Assembly: GCA_021323945.1 (NCBI GenBank)
Contig: JAJPKA010000004.1
Coordinates: 1-64,000 of the forward strand
Length of the DNA stretch: 64,000 nucleotides
Direction: 5' to 3'
Source: Pseudomonadota bacterium
Lineage (GTDB): Bacteria > Desulfobacterota > Binatia > Binatales > Binataceae
Shown here: one piece after another, positions 9,359-18,800 of the stretch
Numbering within the stretch: position 1 is the first letter of the stretch
Layout: every line of letters begins with the position of its first letter
Translations under genes and position numbers: made by a program
The notes under the pieces: generated by a model
What the model saw: only the letters and a program-made list of their open reading frames with translations
Told to the model about the DNA's origin: nothing
Databases searched by the model: none

Positions 9359-11728
9359 ATGACGATCACCGTAGGGAGTCTCGGCCGTTTGCAGCAGGTT
9401 AAGCAAAAGGGGACGGATCTGGTTTTCTCATTTGACAGTTCAGACCTGGTTTTGAACGCAGTCTTGCCCAACGTGATTCGGCACACTTGGGTGCCCACTC
9501 ATTGGCGTCTCTACGCGGAGCCGGTGAGAGCTTCACATGTCGCGGCGCGAAGGTTCTGGCCCGCAGGGCCGCCGCCGCTCGTTCGGGAATCGACTGACGA
9601 GGTGGAGGTGCAGATGGGTGACTGCAAAATCCTGGCGACGCGCGAGCCGTTTCATCTTCGATATTCCCTCGCAAATGGCGATGTGGTGCTGGAGGAAGTG
9701 AAGCAGGGCGGATTGTCGTGGTCATATTGGGACTACTCGCTGCGATACGTGCTTTCGCCTGAGGACCAGTTCTATGGAATGGGACAAGTGGATCAGCTTT
9801 CGGCTGAGGTCGATTTGAATCACCGCGGGCATCTACGGGAGGTGTGGAATCAGCATTCACCTCCCGCTGTCACGATCTTTCCGAGCGTGCTGAGCCTGCG
9901 CGGGTATGCATTGCTCGTGGACAATCCGTGTCGTGCGACCTGGGATCTGGGGTACACAGATCCGCGAAGCTTTTCTTACCGGGCGCGCGGAGGTGGACTG
10001 CAGTACTACGTTATACTCGGCCCGGAACTTCCCCGCATTTTACATAGCTTGTTGGAGCTTACCGGATATCCGCCGTTACCTCCTCGCTGGACGCTGGGGC
10101 TGCTGCAATCTCGCTATGGATACGGCAGCCGTCAGGAACTGGAAGAGATCGCGAGTCAGTTTCGCTCGCGTCAGCTGCCCTGCGACGCACTGATTCTGGA
10201 CGTGTTCTGGTTTCGCGAAATGGGTGATTTGGCATTCGATCCGCAGCGATGGCCGCAAGCGGGAGAAATGATAAAGGGGTTGAAGCGCCAAGGTTTCCGC
10301 ACGGTTGTGATCGAAGAGCCCTATCTGACGCGACAAAGCCAGAACTACCCGGAGGCGCAAAGGCGCGGATACCTGGCTCGGCATTACGACGGCTCGACTT
10401 ATACCTTTGATTTCTGGCCCGGAGAGTGCGCGCTATTGGATTTTTCCAATCCCGCAGCGCGGGAATGGTGGACCGAGAAACATCGCCCATTGCTGGAAAT
10501 GGGCATCGATGGTTGGTGGGCTGACCTCAACGAGCCGGCCAAACACTTTCAAGACATGGCCCAGCACGGCGGGTCCGCTGCCGCCGTTCACAACTTGATG
10601 GCGCTGTGGATGCACCAATCAATTTACGAAGCACATCGACGCTACAGTCCCAACCAGCGGATCTTCATCCTCAGTCGTGCAGCATTTCCAGGCTCGCAAC
10701 GCTATGGAGCGGCGCTGTGGTCTGGTGATGTAGACAAAACCTTTGCCTCATTGCGTAAGCAGGTTGCAGTGGGGCTGAGCGTGGGACTGACTGGAATTCC
10801 GCTGTGGGGCAGCGATATTGGCGGATTCGGTTTCGGGGGAGAATGCACCGCTGAGCTGTATGTGCGATGGTTCCAATTTGGCGCTTTTTGTCCTGTGTTT
10901 CGGCCGCACGGCGATCAGAGAGAGCTGCGCGAACCGTGGCAGTTCGGCCCCGAAGTCGAGGCCATATGCCGCAGATATTTGGAGATTCGCTATCGCCTGC
11001 TGCCCTATATCTACAACGCCGCTCGCGAGGCGTGTGTCACGGGCATGCCTATAATGCGCCCGTTAGTGCTGGCGTATCCCTCGGATCCCGAGGTCTTGAA
11101 CATTTCGGACGAATACCTGTTCGGCCCAGATATCCTTGTTGCGCCTGTTCTGGACGAGGGTGCTCAGAAGCGCAGTGTCTATCTGCCTGAAGGAAACTGG
11201 ATTGACTACTGGTCTGATGAGATTCACTCCGGCCGGCAATGTTTAGTCAGCCGAGCCAGTCTCGACACTATTCCGCTTTTTATCCGGCAGGGAGCGATTA
11301 TCCCGACCGGACCGGTGATGCAATATTCGTCGCAACACGCCGTCGACCCGCTGACCCTTGAAATTTATCGAGGAGCCGAGAGCGGATTGAACCTATATGA
11401 AGATGACGGTGAAACGATGGCGTATGAGAATGGCGAATACAGCCTGACGCGGTGCGAAATTAGTGAAAATATGCGAGAGTTTATCTGCCGCTTGAGGCAG
11501 CCCAGGGGCAGCTTTAGTCGTCAAACAGCTAACCGCAACGTAGTTCTGAATATCCACTTGCAACCGGAAGTCAGCGCAGTCACCTGCGACGATGAGCTAT
11601 TGGGCCCGTCCGGGACATCGCAAGCACTTGGTCCAAAGTCATCAAGCTGGTCCTACGACCAGCACCGACGAGTCCTTTCAATAACCCTGGCCCCCGCAAA
11701 TAGAGACCGAACGGTACGAGTAGTTTGA
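9359..11728 (+). CDS. Glycoside hydrolase family 31 (alpha-glucosidase/alpha-xylosidase type)
   Basis: The 789-residue protein has the GH31 order: N-terminal beta-sandwich, then the (beta/alpha)8 barrel from about residue 230 (PPRWTLGLLQSRYGY). The nucleophile loop GWWADLNEP carries Asp389 and LWSGDVDKTF carries the acid/base Asp457. The barrel is followed by HGDQRE and a C-terminal beta domain with DILVAPVLDEG and LYEDDGETMAYENGEY. These enzymes release alpha-linked glucose or xylose with retention. There is no signal peptide, so it acts in the cytoplasm unless exported otherwise. A Tat-exported aldo/keto reductase follows 24 bases later. Exact sugar specificity is open. Confidence 0.9.
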   Translation: MTITVGSLGRLQQVKQKGTDLVFSFDSSDLVLNAVLPNVIRHTWVPTHWRLYAEPVRASHVAARRFWPAGPPPLVRESTDEVEVQMGDCKILATREPFHLRYSLANGDVVLEEVKQGGLSWSYWDYSLRYVLSPEDQFYGMGQVDQLSAEVDLNHRGHLREVWNQHSPPAVTIFPSVLSLRGYALLVDNPCRATWDLGYTDPRSFSYRARGGGLQYYVILGPELPRILHSLLELTGYPPLPPRWTLGLLQSRYGYGSRQELEEIASQFRSRQLPCDALILDVFWFREMGDLAFDPQRWPQAGEMIKGLKRQGFRTVVIEEPYLTRQSQNYPEAQRRGYLARHYDGSTYTFDFWPGECALLDFSNPAAREWWTEKHRPLLEMGIDGWWADLNEPAKHFQDMAQHGGSAAAVHNLMALWMHQSIYEAHRRYSPNQRIFILSRAAFPGSQRYGAALWSGDVDKTFASLRKQVAVGLSVGLTGIPLWGSDIGGFGFGGECTAELYVRWFQFGAFCPVFRPHGDQRELREPWQFGPEVEAICRRYLEIRYRLLPYIYNAAREACVTGMPIMRPLVLAYPSDPEVLNISDEYLFGPDILVAPVLDEGAQKRSVYLPEGNWIDYWSDEIHSGRQCLVSRASLDTIPLFIRQGAIIPTGPVMQYSSQHAVDPLTLEIYRGAESGLNLYEDDGETMAYENGEYSLTRCEISENMREFICRLRQPRGSFSRQTANRNVVLNIHLQPEVSAVTCDDELLGPSGTSQALGPKSSSWSYDQHRRVLSITLAPANRDRTVRVV

Positions 11729-11752
11729 AGTTGCTTTGCTGGACGTCGGAGT

Positions 11753-12976
11753 ATGAGCGAGATGGGAAGGCGTGCATTCATCAAAACCGGAACCTTGGCC
11801 GGCCTCGGGCTTGGGTTAACAGGATTCGGTGCGGCGGTATCAACGCCTGAGTCTCAGAGTCCGCACATCCGACGGTATCCGCTGCTCGGCCGCACCGGTC
11901 TTCAGATTTCCGACATCTCTTTCGGTGCTGACAGACTTTCACGCGGACAGGAGCAACTAGTTCACCATGCCTATGCTGCCGGGATCAATTATTTCGATAC
12001 GGCCGAAACTTATCGTGATGGCGATTCCGAAATAACGCTTGGCCTGGCACTGCGCGGAAAACGTCATCAGGTGCACCTCGCTTCGAAGACGCTGGCCTGG
12101 GCAGATGCGCGCCGAGAAGACTTAATGCGCGCCTTGGAGGGCAGCTTGCGCCGGCTCCAAACTGATTACGTCGACATTTATTTCAATCACGCAGTAAATG
12201 ATCTGGAAAGGCTTAGAAATCCGGAATGGCACGCGTTTGTCGAGGCTGCGAAACGACAAGGAAAGATTCGCTTCACTGGCGTCTCGGGTCACGCAGGCCA
12301 TTTACAGGAATGCTTGGATTACGCAATTGATTCCGGTCAGTTCGACGTCATTTTGTGTGCCTACAACTTCGGACAGGATCCCCGTTTTTATCAACGGTTC
12401 TTGAGTGGTTTCGACGTAGTGGCGCGCCAACCCGACCTGCCCCGCATAATCAAAAAAGCCCGAAGCCGTGGCGTAGGAGTCATTGCCATGAAGACACTGA
12501 TGGGTGCGAGGCTTAATGACATGCGCCCGTACGAAGTCGGCGGTGCCACTTACGCCCAAGCAGCATTTCGCTGGGTGCTCTCGAATCCCGACGTCGACGG
12601 CTTAATCGTATCGATGACCAGTAACGAGGCGATCAACGAATTTGTGGCGGCATCGGGATTCCGCGCTCTCGAGAGTGAAGATTTACCTCTCCTACAACGT
12701 TACGCGCAGCTAAATGCCGGCTCGTATTGCAGGAACGGCTGCAACACCTGCCAGGAGTCTTGCCCTTATGGAGTTGCGATTCCCGACGTTCTGCGGACGC
12801 GAATGTACGCAGTCGACTATCATGATACCCGGATGGCGCGCTCGGAGTACGCGATGATCACACGCAACGCGACGGCATGCCTGAGTTGCAGTGGGCGACC
12901 CTGCGCCGGCGCTTGCCCTTACGGAGTTAGGATTGCGGAATTAACCGCAGCTACTCACCTGTTACTGACTGGATAG
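11753..12976 (+). CDS. Tat-exported aldo/keto reductase with C-terminal cysteine clusters
   Basis: The 407 residues start with a twin-arginine signal (GRRAFIKTG, then a glycine/leucine-rich core to about residue 35). An AKR barrel follows: NYFDTAETY with the catalytic tyrosine, VHLASKTLAW with the lysine and DIYFNHAVND with the histidine. The last 90 residues hold two ferredoxin-like cysteine groups, CRNGCNTCQESCP and CLSCSGRPCAGACP, which suggest iron-sulfur clusters. Family members of this type are predicted oxidoreductases exported folded with their cofactors. It follows the GH31 gene by 24 bases. Its 3' end overlaps the convergent gene by 15 bases (12962-12976). Substrate unknown. Confidence 0.85.
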   Translation: MSEMGRRAFIKTGTLAGLGLGLTGFGAAVSTPESQSPHIRRYPLLGRTGLQISDISFGADRLSRGQEQLVHHAYAAGINYFDTAETYRDGDSEITLGLALRGKRHQVHLASKTLAWADARREDLMRALEGSLRRLQTDYVDIYFNHAVNDLERLRNPEWHAFVEAAKRQGKIRFTGVSGHAGHLQECLDYAIDSGQFDVILCAYNFGQDPRFYQRFLSGFDVVARQPDLPRIIKKARSRGVGVIAMKTLMGARLNDMRPYEVGGATYAQAAFRWVLSNPDVDGLIVSMTSNEAINEFVAASGFRALESEDLPLLQRYAQLNAGSYCRNGCNTCQESCPYGVAIPDVLRTRMYAVDYHDTRMARSEYAMITRNATACLSCSGRPCAGACPYGVRIAELTAATHLLLTG

Positions 12977-13618
12977 GATTGCGGTCGAGGTCCGAGCAAT
13001 TTGGTAAGTTTTGGCCCGTTCCAACATTGCCGCCAGGTAAAACAAGGCGACGAAAGGCGACAAATGGTGTAGCAGTGGTTCGGTGGTCCGGCCCGAAGTC
13101 CAGGCGAGCAGCATCAGAAACAAATAGTTGAAGATGCCCGCCCAGTGTCCGAGTCGACTCTTGACCGGAATCGTTGAACCACGAATCAGGACCGAATCCA
13201 GCACATATTGCGTAAACGATGCCGCGACCAACGCCGGTACATAGTAGGGGATGACACCGGTGTAAGCCTTGCATGCTAATCCCGACAGAATAAACGTTGC
13301 GTCGGCAGTGCTATCCAGCCAGCGCCCAAACTGGCTCGACGTCTGCATCCACCGGGCGATAAACCCATCGAGAATGTCTGAAGCGGCTCCGCTGGCTGAA
13401 AGCGCGACAAGCGTGCCGGAATGAGTGCGTGTCGAAAGACTGACACAAACCCAAATCGCCGCTAAAATGACGCGTGACCCGCTCACCAGATTAGCCGCGT
13501 GGGCCCGAATTAGGTGATTGAGAGGAAGCCGGAGTGCAGCATCATTTTCAGAGCAGTTTGGCACGGCGGTTGGTGAAGTCTGTTTAAATTGGAGCAGGTG
13601 CCCCCGGTCGCGCGACAA
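12962..13618 (-). CDS. CDP-alcohol phosphatidyltransferase family protein
   Basis: An integral membrane protein of up to 218 residues containing a perfect family motif D-x2-D-G-x2-A-R-x8-G-x3-D-x3-D, read from SDILDGFIARW through FGRWLDSTAD. The aspartates bind the metal and CDP group. The family joins a CDP-linked diacylglycerol or similar to a polar alcohol. Several hydrophobic helices flank the motif. The reported start is a TTG at 13618 that overlaps the upstream gene by 35 bases; a start inside the frame, shortly before LPLNHLIRAH, is equally possible. Head-group substrate cannot be told. Confidence 0.78.
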   Translation of the reverse strand: MSRDRGHLLQFKQTSPTAVPNCSENDAALRLPLNHLIRAHAANLVSGSRVILAAIWVCVSLSTRTHSGTLVALSASGAASDILDGFIARWMQTSSQFGRWLDSTADATFILSGLACKAYTGVIPYYVPALVAASFTQYVLDSVLIRGSTIPVKSRLGHWAGIFNYLFLMLLAWTSGRTTEPLLHHLSPFVALFYLAAMLERAKTYQIARTSTAILSSQ

Positions 13619-14039
13619 ATTCCGGCGGAAGAATCTGAATCGGGGTAATCCTGATAGCCGCTCTGGTTCCCTTCAGAAAGCTCGCTTTGGTAGGCCGGTA
13701 CAGGCCCAACCACGCCATTAAGTATTTTCTCGGGAAGTCATTGACTATCTGATCAATAATCTTTGAATCCTGGCTAAATTTTGCACACCCGACAAATGCA
13801 AGACCATTTCGACCGCCCACGGAGACGATCACCGGACTACCGCGCCGAATGCGCCGTGCATGCCAGGTGTCCGGGGCGGTTTGAATCAGAATTTCCTGAT
13901 CCGGGGTGATCGTAAACCAGACTGGTGCAGGCCTGCTTTGATCTCCTCCTTTGCGAACCGTGGTGAGATAGATCAGGCGGGCCCGACTCAGGATTAGCAG
14001 TTGATGCGGCAGAAAGCTAAATGGGCGTTCCTGCTCCAT
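13584..14039 (-). CDS. Pyridoxamine 5'-phosphate oxidase-like split-barrel flavoprotein
   Basis: The 151-residue protein has the PPOX/split beta-barrel pattern of FMN- or F420-binding proteins: RLIYLTTVRKGGDQSRPAPVWF, then ILIQTAPDTWHARRIRRGSPVIVSVGG and a C-terminal AAIRITPIQI strand. Members use flavin or F420 to reduce varied small molecules or simply bind the cofactor. It lies 2 bases from the LPG-synthase-type gene upstream and overlaps the phosphatidyltransferase downstream, so the three form one transcript. The particular reaction is unknown. Confidence 0.75.
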   Translation of the reverse strand: MEQERPFSFLPHQLLILSRARLIYLTTVRKGGDQSRPAPVWFTITPDQEILIQTAPDTWHARRIRRGSPVIVSVGGRNGLAFVGCAKFSQDSKIIDQIVNDFPRKYLMAWLGLYRPTKASFLKGTRAAIRITPIQILPPEFVARPGAPAPI

Positions 14040-14041
14040 GC

Positions 14042-15049
14042 TTAGGGTTGAGTCGACAGTTTATCCACGAGAGGTTTCTTTAGGTGAACCTGTGCGCTCG
14101 CGGCCACTTCAAGGTTGGTCAGTTCACGTGCGGCAGAGGGGAGAAATAACAAGCCTAACAAGCCATTACAAAACATAAAACTAAAGTGCGCGGCGAGGCT
14201 GTATGCCAGAATTTTTGCCTGGGGTGCATTGCCGCCGAAAAACAGCAGCCAGGCCGCCTGGCTGGTACCAAGGTGTGCGACAGCGATCGGCAATGCCGCC
14301 GCCAGGAACACCAGGGGCAAAAACAGAACCAGTTTCCCAAATGGGATCGTAATTCCATATAATCCCAGCGCGAGATGTTGCGCCACCAAGGCCAAAGCGA
14401 ACGAAGGCGCCTTGATCGCGAGCACGATCACGTAATCAAGCGGTCGCGCCGCCACAAAACTGCGTCCGATAGAACGCACCCAGCTGTTCTCGATCCAGCA
14501 GCGAATTCGCAAGCTTCGGCGCGCCGCGGTGAAGAGAGCAATCATAACTACAAGTAAGCACCAGGCAACGATGTAAACGATTCGAAGTTCCCGCACCAGT
14601 GCCACATGCTCAGATGATGAGGGCTGAAAGAAGATAATTCCCCCGGTAGAGAACAACAGCAGTTGATAAATTTCCATCAGGGCGATCAGCAGGACCGAGC
14701 TGAGAATTTCGAGAAACGGCCGCTGCAGCTTGCGATGGATGTACCAGGTGATTCCGCCCTGTCCGAGATTTGTATTGATGAGCGATAACAGATACATGCT
14801 GGCACGGATCGGGAGAATGTCACGGAACCGTACCGGGTGATTAAAGCGCGTAATTACCCAGGTTAGACAGGCAGAGTCGAGAAGCCAATAGATCGCTGAG
14901 TACGGGAGGAACACACCGATGAAGCTGAGTGCCGACGCCTGCTTCAAGGCGTCCACAACACTGGCCACCGGGACACGCCAGAAAATTACGCCAAAGATAA
15001 CCGCAGTGGCACAATAGGGGAGTAGCTTGACCCAAGGCCGACGACGCAT
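14042..15049 (-). CDS. Lysylphosphatidylglycerol synthase TM-region (flippase-like) family protein
   Basis: A polytopic membrane protein (335 residues from the ATG at 15049; a GTG at 15082 would add 11). It has about eight hydrophobic helices and the family's central features SLINTNLGQGGITWYIHR and FLPLVFLAAALPIAVAHLGTSQAAWLLFF. The family (UPF0104/LPG_synthase_TM) moves or modifies lipids at the inner membrane. No catalytic lysyl-transfer domain is attached. It leads an operon with a PPOX-like protein and a CDP-alcohol phosphatidyltransferase, so lipid metabolism is a fair inference. Confidence 0.78.
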   Translation of the reverse strand: MRRRPWVKLLPYCATAVIFGVIFWRVPVASVVDALKQASALSFIGVFLPYSAIYWLLDSACLTWVITRFNHPVRFRDILPIRASMYLLSLINTNLGQGGITWYIHRKLQRPFLEILSSVLLIALMEIYQLLLFSTGGIIFFQPSSSEHVALVRELRIVYIVAWCLLVVMIALFTAARRSLRIRCWIENSWVRSIGRSFVAARPLDYVIVLAIKAPSFALALVAQHLALGLYGITIPFGKLVLFLPLVFLAAALPIAVAHLGTSQAAWLLFFGGNAPQAKILAYSLAAHFSFMFCNGLLGLLFLPSAARELTNLEVAASAQVHLKKPLVDKLSTQP

Positions 15050-15272
15050 CGTGCCAGCCCGTGAATTTTCGCCGTCTCGCACAACGGCACCATTCCTTGG
15101 TTTCGCGCGGGCCCCGCGCGCCGGAGTTCAGTCGAAGCTTGGACCCGCGGCAGCCGAAATCCGCAAGCTGAACATCGAGATCGACTTGCTCAGCGACATT
15201 TGGGCCAGCAGCCTAAAAGTGGCGCTGCTGTGTCGGTCTAAACCTCAGGGCCACTGCGCCGCGTGTTCAACG

Positions 15273-15782
15273 CTAAACAGACCTGGCTGACTCGTCACGG
15301 TTCGACGAGCCAAGCTCGATTCGGCGCTCGTGACTGAAATCCTCGAATCCATGTTTGTACCATGCAGTGGAACCCAACCAGTTTCTATGGAGCACGTTGA
15401 GTGTTACTACGGAGATTTGCTTGCTCCGGAACCATTCGAAGGCCAGCTCCAACATCTGCTTCATTAACCCCTTCCCGCGCCAAGGTTCATCGAGGAAGGC
15501 ATGATTGATATACCCTTTAACGCGTGGCAGATAACCCTGGCGATCTCGCCGCAGATGCACCCAGAGATAACCTGCCAACCGCCCGCTGCGGTACTCGGCC
15601 ACCCAGATCGCATGATGGTTTCGGCTCAGGACTAGCTTAAGCCAGTTATGAGCATCACGAATCTCGTCCCAGTCGAACCTCACTCTGGGATCTAGGGCCT
15701 CGTGGTAAGCCGCTATCGCCGCGACCAGGCGCGCTAACTCGGGAATGTCTTCCTCCCGTGCGGGTCGAATGTCAATTTCCAT
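15273..15782 (-). CDS. GNAT family N-acetyltransferase
   Basis: This 169-residue protein shows the GNAT fold. IDIRPAREEDIPELARLV starts it, WVAEYRSGRLAGYLWV gives beta 4, and FLDEPWRGKGLMKQMLELAFEW holds the acetyl-CoA pyrophosphate loop (R-x2-G-K/G-x). VVTLNVLHRNWLGSTAWYKHGFE closes with the usual tyrosine. The ATG at 15782 has CAGGAGCAGGC before it, so it is preferred over the GTG-type start at 15812. Acetyl acceptor unknown. It is followed by smc on the same strand. Confidence 0.85.
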   Translation of the reverse strand: MEIDIRPAREEDIPELARLVAAIAAYHEALDPRVRFDWDEIRDAHNWLKLVLSRNHHAIWVAEYRSGRLAGYLWVHLRRDRQGYLPRVKGYINHAFLDEPWRGKGLMKQMLELAFEWFRSKQISVVTLNVLHRNWLGSTAWYKHGFEDFSHERRIELGSSNRDESARSV

Positions 15783-15858
15783 GCCTGCTCCTGTCCGCGT
15801 CCGTGGATGCACGACTAAACCGGCAGGTTCCTGCCGAATGTGACATTGTCTAATCGGT

Positions 15859-18800
15859 TCATGCTGCCGACGGGATTTTTAATGAAATTAGCCGAGAGAT
15901 GCCGGGGCGTTCCATTGTAACGCCGTGAATATGGTCTGCCGCCTGCATAGTGCGCTGATTGTGAGTAATTACGATGAATTGTGAATTCGACTTGAGCTCC
16001 CGCAGCAAACCGGTGAACGCGGCCAGGCTGAATTCGTCCAGGGGGGCGTCGACTTCGTCCATAACGCAAAAGGGGCTCGGGTTCAGGAGAAAAAGGGCGA
16101 AAATCAGCGCCATTGCCGACAGTGCCTTCTCACCGCCGGACAGCAGACCGATTTCTCTGACTTTTTTTCCAGGCGGTTGCACCAAAATATTAACGCCGGT
16201 TTCGAGTACATCCCCGGGCGAACTAAGCTCAAGCCGACCTTTGCCGCCACGCAATAGTTTTGGAAACAGCTCTGCAAAGTTTCGGGACACCCCCTCAAAG
16301 GTCTCCAGAAAGCGCTTGCGGGCTTCGCGGTTGAGCTTCTGGATCGTGTGAGTGAGATCATTGATCGCCGCCTTTAGATCATTTCTTTCGGCGAGCAGTT
16401 TGGCCGCACGCTCTTCAAGTTCTTTCACTTCGCTTTCAGCCGCCAGATTGACCTCGCCAATCTTTTCGGCCCGGGCTCGCAATTCCTGCAAACGCTCGGC
16501 GTCTCTGGCCGGGTCGCGTTGACGGAGTTCAGCTTCGAAGTCGGCCGCGATATTGTCGAAGTCGATCCCAAATTTCTCGCGGAAGCTCCGGGTGAGTTCT
16601 TCGATCAAGGTCCGCGAGCTCTCGCACTTGAGTTGGCAGTGGGTCAGTTCGGTTTCGAGCCTTTGAAGAGATTTGCGCTTGTCTTCCAGCCTTACATTGG
16701 CGCTCTCAACCTGGCGCGAGTGTTCGGCGCATAGTTTGGTTAGTGCCCCTATCTCGTCCTCGCGTCTGCTGAGTTCCTCCGAGGAGTTGGTATCTTGCGA
16801 AGCCAGTGCGGCCAATTCACTTTCGAACTCATGACGTTCACGGGCGGTACGAGCCAGGTCTGCGCGATATTGTACTATTCGCCCTTCGAGCTGGTCGACC
16901 AATTGGCGATGATGATTCAGTTCTTGTTGGAGCGCGCGGATGGTTGCCTTGCGTGATTCAAGCCGAGCCTCAAGCGCATGTATTTCCTCGCTCGACTCTC
17001 GGACCTTGTTGCGCGAAGTGGCGAGCGCTGCGAGCGCCAGGTTCAGGGATGCTCGCAATGTTTGCTCCGTGGCGGCGAGCTCTTCAAGACGCGAATTGGC
17101 TGACAGCGCTGCACTCTCCAGCTCGGTCGCTCGGCGGAGTGCGTTGGCGCGGTCGGCCTCGCTCAACGCGAGGTTTTGCTCAGCTTTGGCCATAGCGGCC
17201 CGCGCGGTGGTCGCGGCAGTCTCGCTTTGCCGAACTTGCTGCCGGTTGAATTCGAGCCACTCAACCGCATCCCGGCAGGCAAGTCGAGCCCAATCCTGCG
17301 TGCGCAGAAGTTCTTCGTATTGCGACTCCGCTAGTCGCGCACTGTGCGCTGCAGCCTCCAGCTCGCGGTTGCGCTTATTCAGGTCAATTTCGTCCGGGGT
17401 CTCAAGATGGTGACCACTGCCGCCGCTGATCAGTCGATGCGGCCACAAAAGATCGCCTTCAGGTGTAACGAATGCTCGTTCCCTGCCGGCCCCGTCACAG
17501 GCCTCGAGTGCCGCGCGCAGATCTTTGACAACCAGTACATGGCCAAGCAACCTTTCTGCCAAGTGTCTGAAGCGCGGCTCAACTTCGACCAGATCGAGTA
17601 ATCGCCCGACAATGCCCTTGGCCGAGATTGGCTCATGAGCGATGATGGCATCGAGTGAATCGGGAATAAATGCGAGGCGACCGCTTTCGCGCTCCTTGAG
17701 AATTTCGATCGCCCTTAGGGCGAAATGCGGCGAATCGACGATCACGGCGTCGAGCTGTTCTCCAAGCACGGCCCGCAATGCAGGCTCGAGCGCGGGCGGT
17801 GCTTTGACGACATCGAGCAGCATTGTTGGCGCGGTTGGAGGACCGTCGCCATTCAAAGAATTGAGCACGACCTGCAACCTTTCGGTGGCGCCGTTTGGCG
17901 TGAGGCGTTGAGCGCGGCTTTCGATTATCCGTAGAGTCTCGCGCGCGGAGACCAGTGCCTGGGCGTGGCTTGCTACCTCAGCGCGGAGCCCCAGCTCCCG
18001 GTCGACGGTCTCGCGCAGAGCGGCTTCAGCAAAGGCTGCCGACAAACGGTCGCGCTCCAGCCGCGCCTCGTTTTCGGCGACGATTCGTCGACAGCGATCC
18101 AGCTCAACGCGGTAATTGGGAAGCTCTTGATCGAGTGACCGCAAACGGTCGATGAGGTCAGCGCGTTCGCCTGATAATGCTCCCAGTCGGCCCCTTATGG
18201 CGGCGGCTTCCCGAATGATCTCAGCGAGCTGATCCTTGAGATCTTCAGTTCGTTTTTCTTCTTCGCGCAGCTTTCGCTCGCGCAGGCGATGACCTTCCCG
18301 AAGAGTGACCAGCTGCTCGGGGCTAATGCCTTGGTGGTCGCGCAGCTCGCGGGCAAGCCGAGCTCCAGCAAAGGCGCGGGCGGCGCGTGCAGCTACGGTC
18401 TTTCTGTCGAGCTCCGCGAGGCTGCGTTCGATTTCGGGTATTTGCTTTTCCAGAGCCTCCAGACGCCTTTGGAGAAAGGTCCGAGTACGGGCTCTCTCTT
18501 CGATAGCAGCGCGCATGCTTTCCAGTTCCTGCTTGCTCACCGCCAGCTGATGGCGGGCGCCGGCGAGGGCCGTGGCGGTGGCATTGGCCTCGGCCTCAAT
18601 AGCGGCAATCTCAGAGCGAAGCTGATCAGCGGTTGCGGCTAATGCCTTCTCGCGGTCGGATTCGTCACCAAGGGTCTTGCGTTGTTCAAGAATTCGCTGT
18701 GCGGCCGCATGCTTCTCCAGCAAGTACAATTCATCGCGAATCGCTCTATAGGTTTCCGCCTTGCGTGCCTGGCGCCTGGCATGATTAAGCTGCCGATCGA

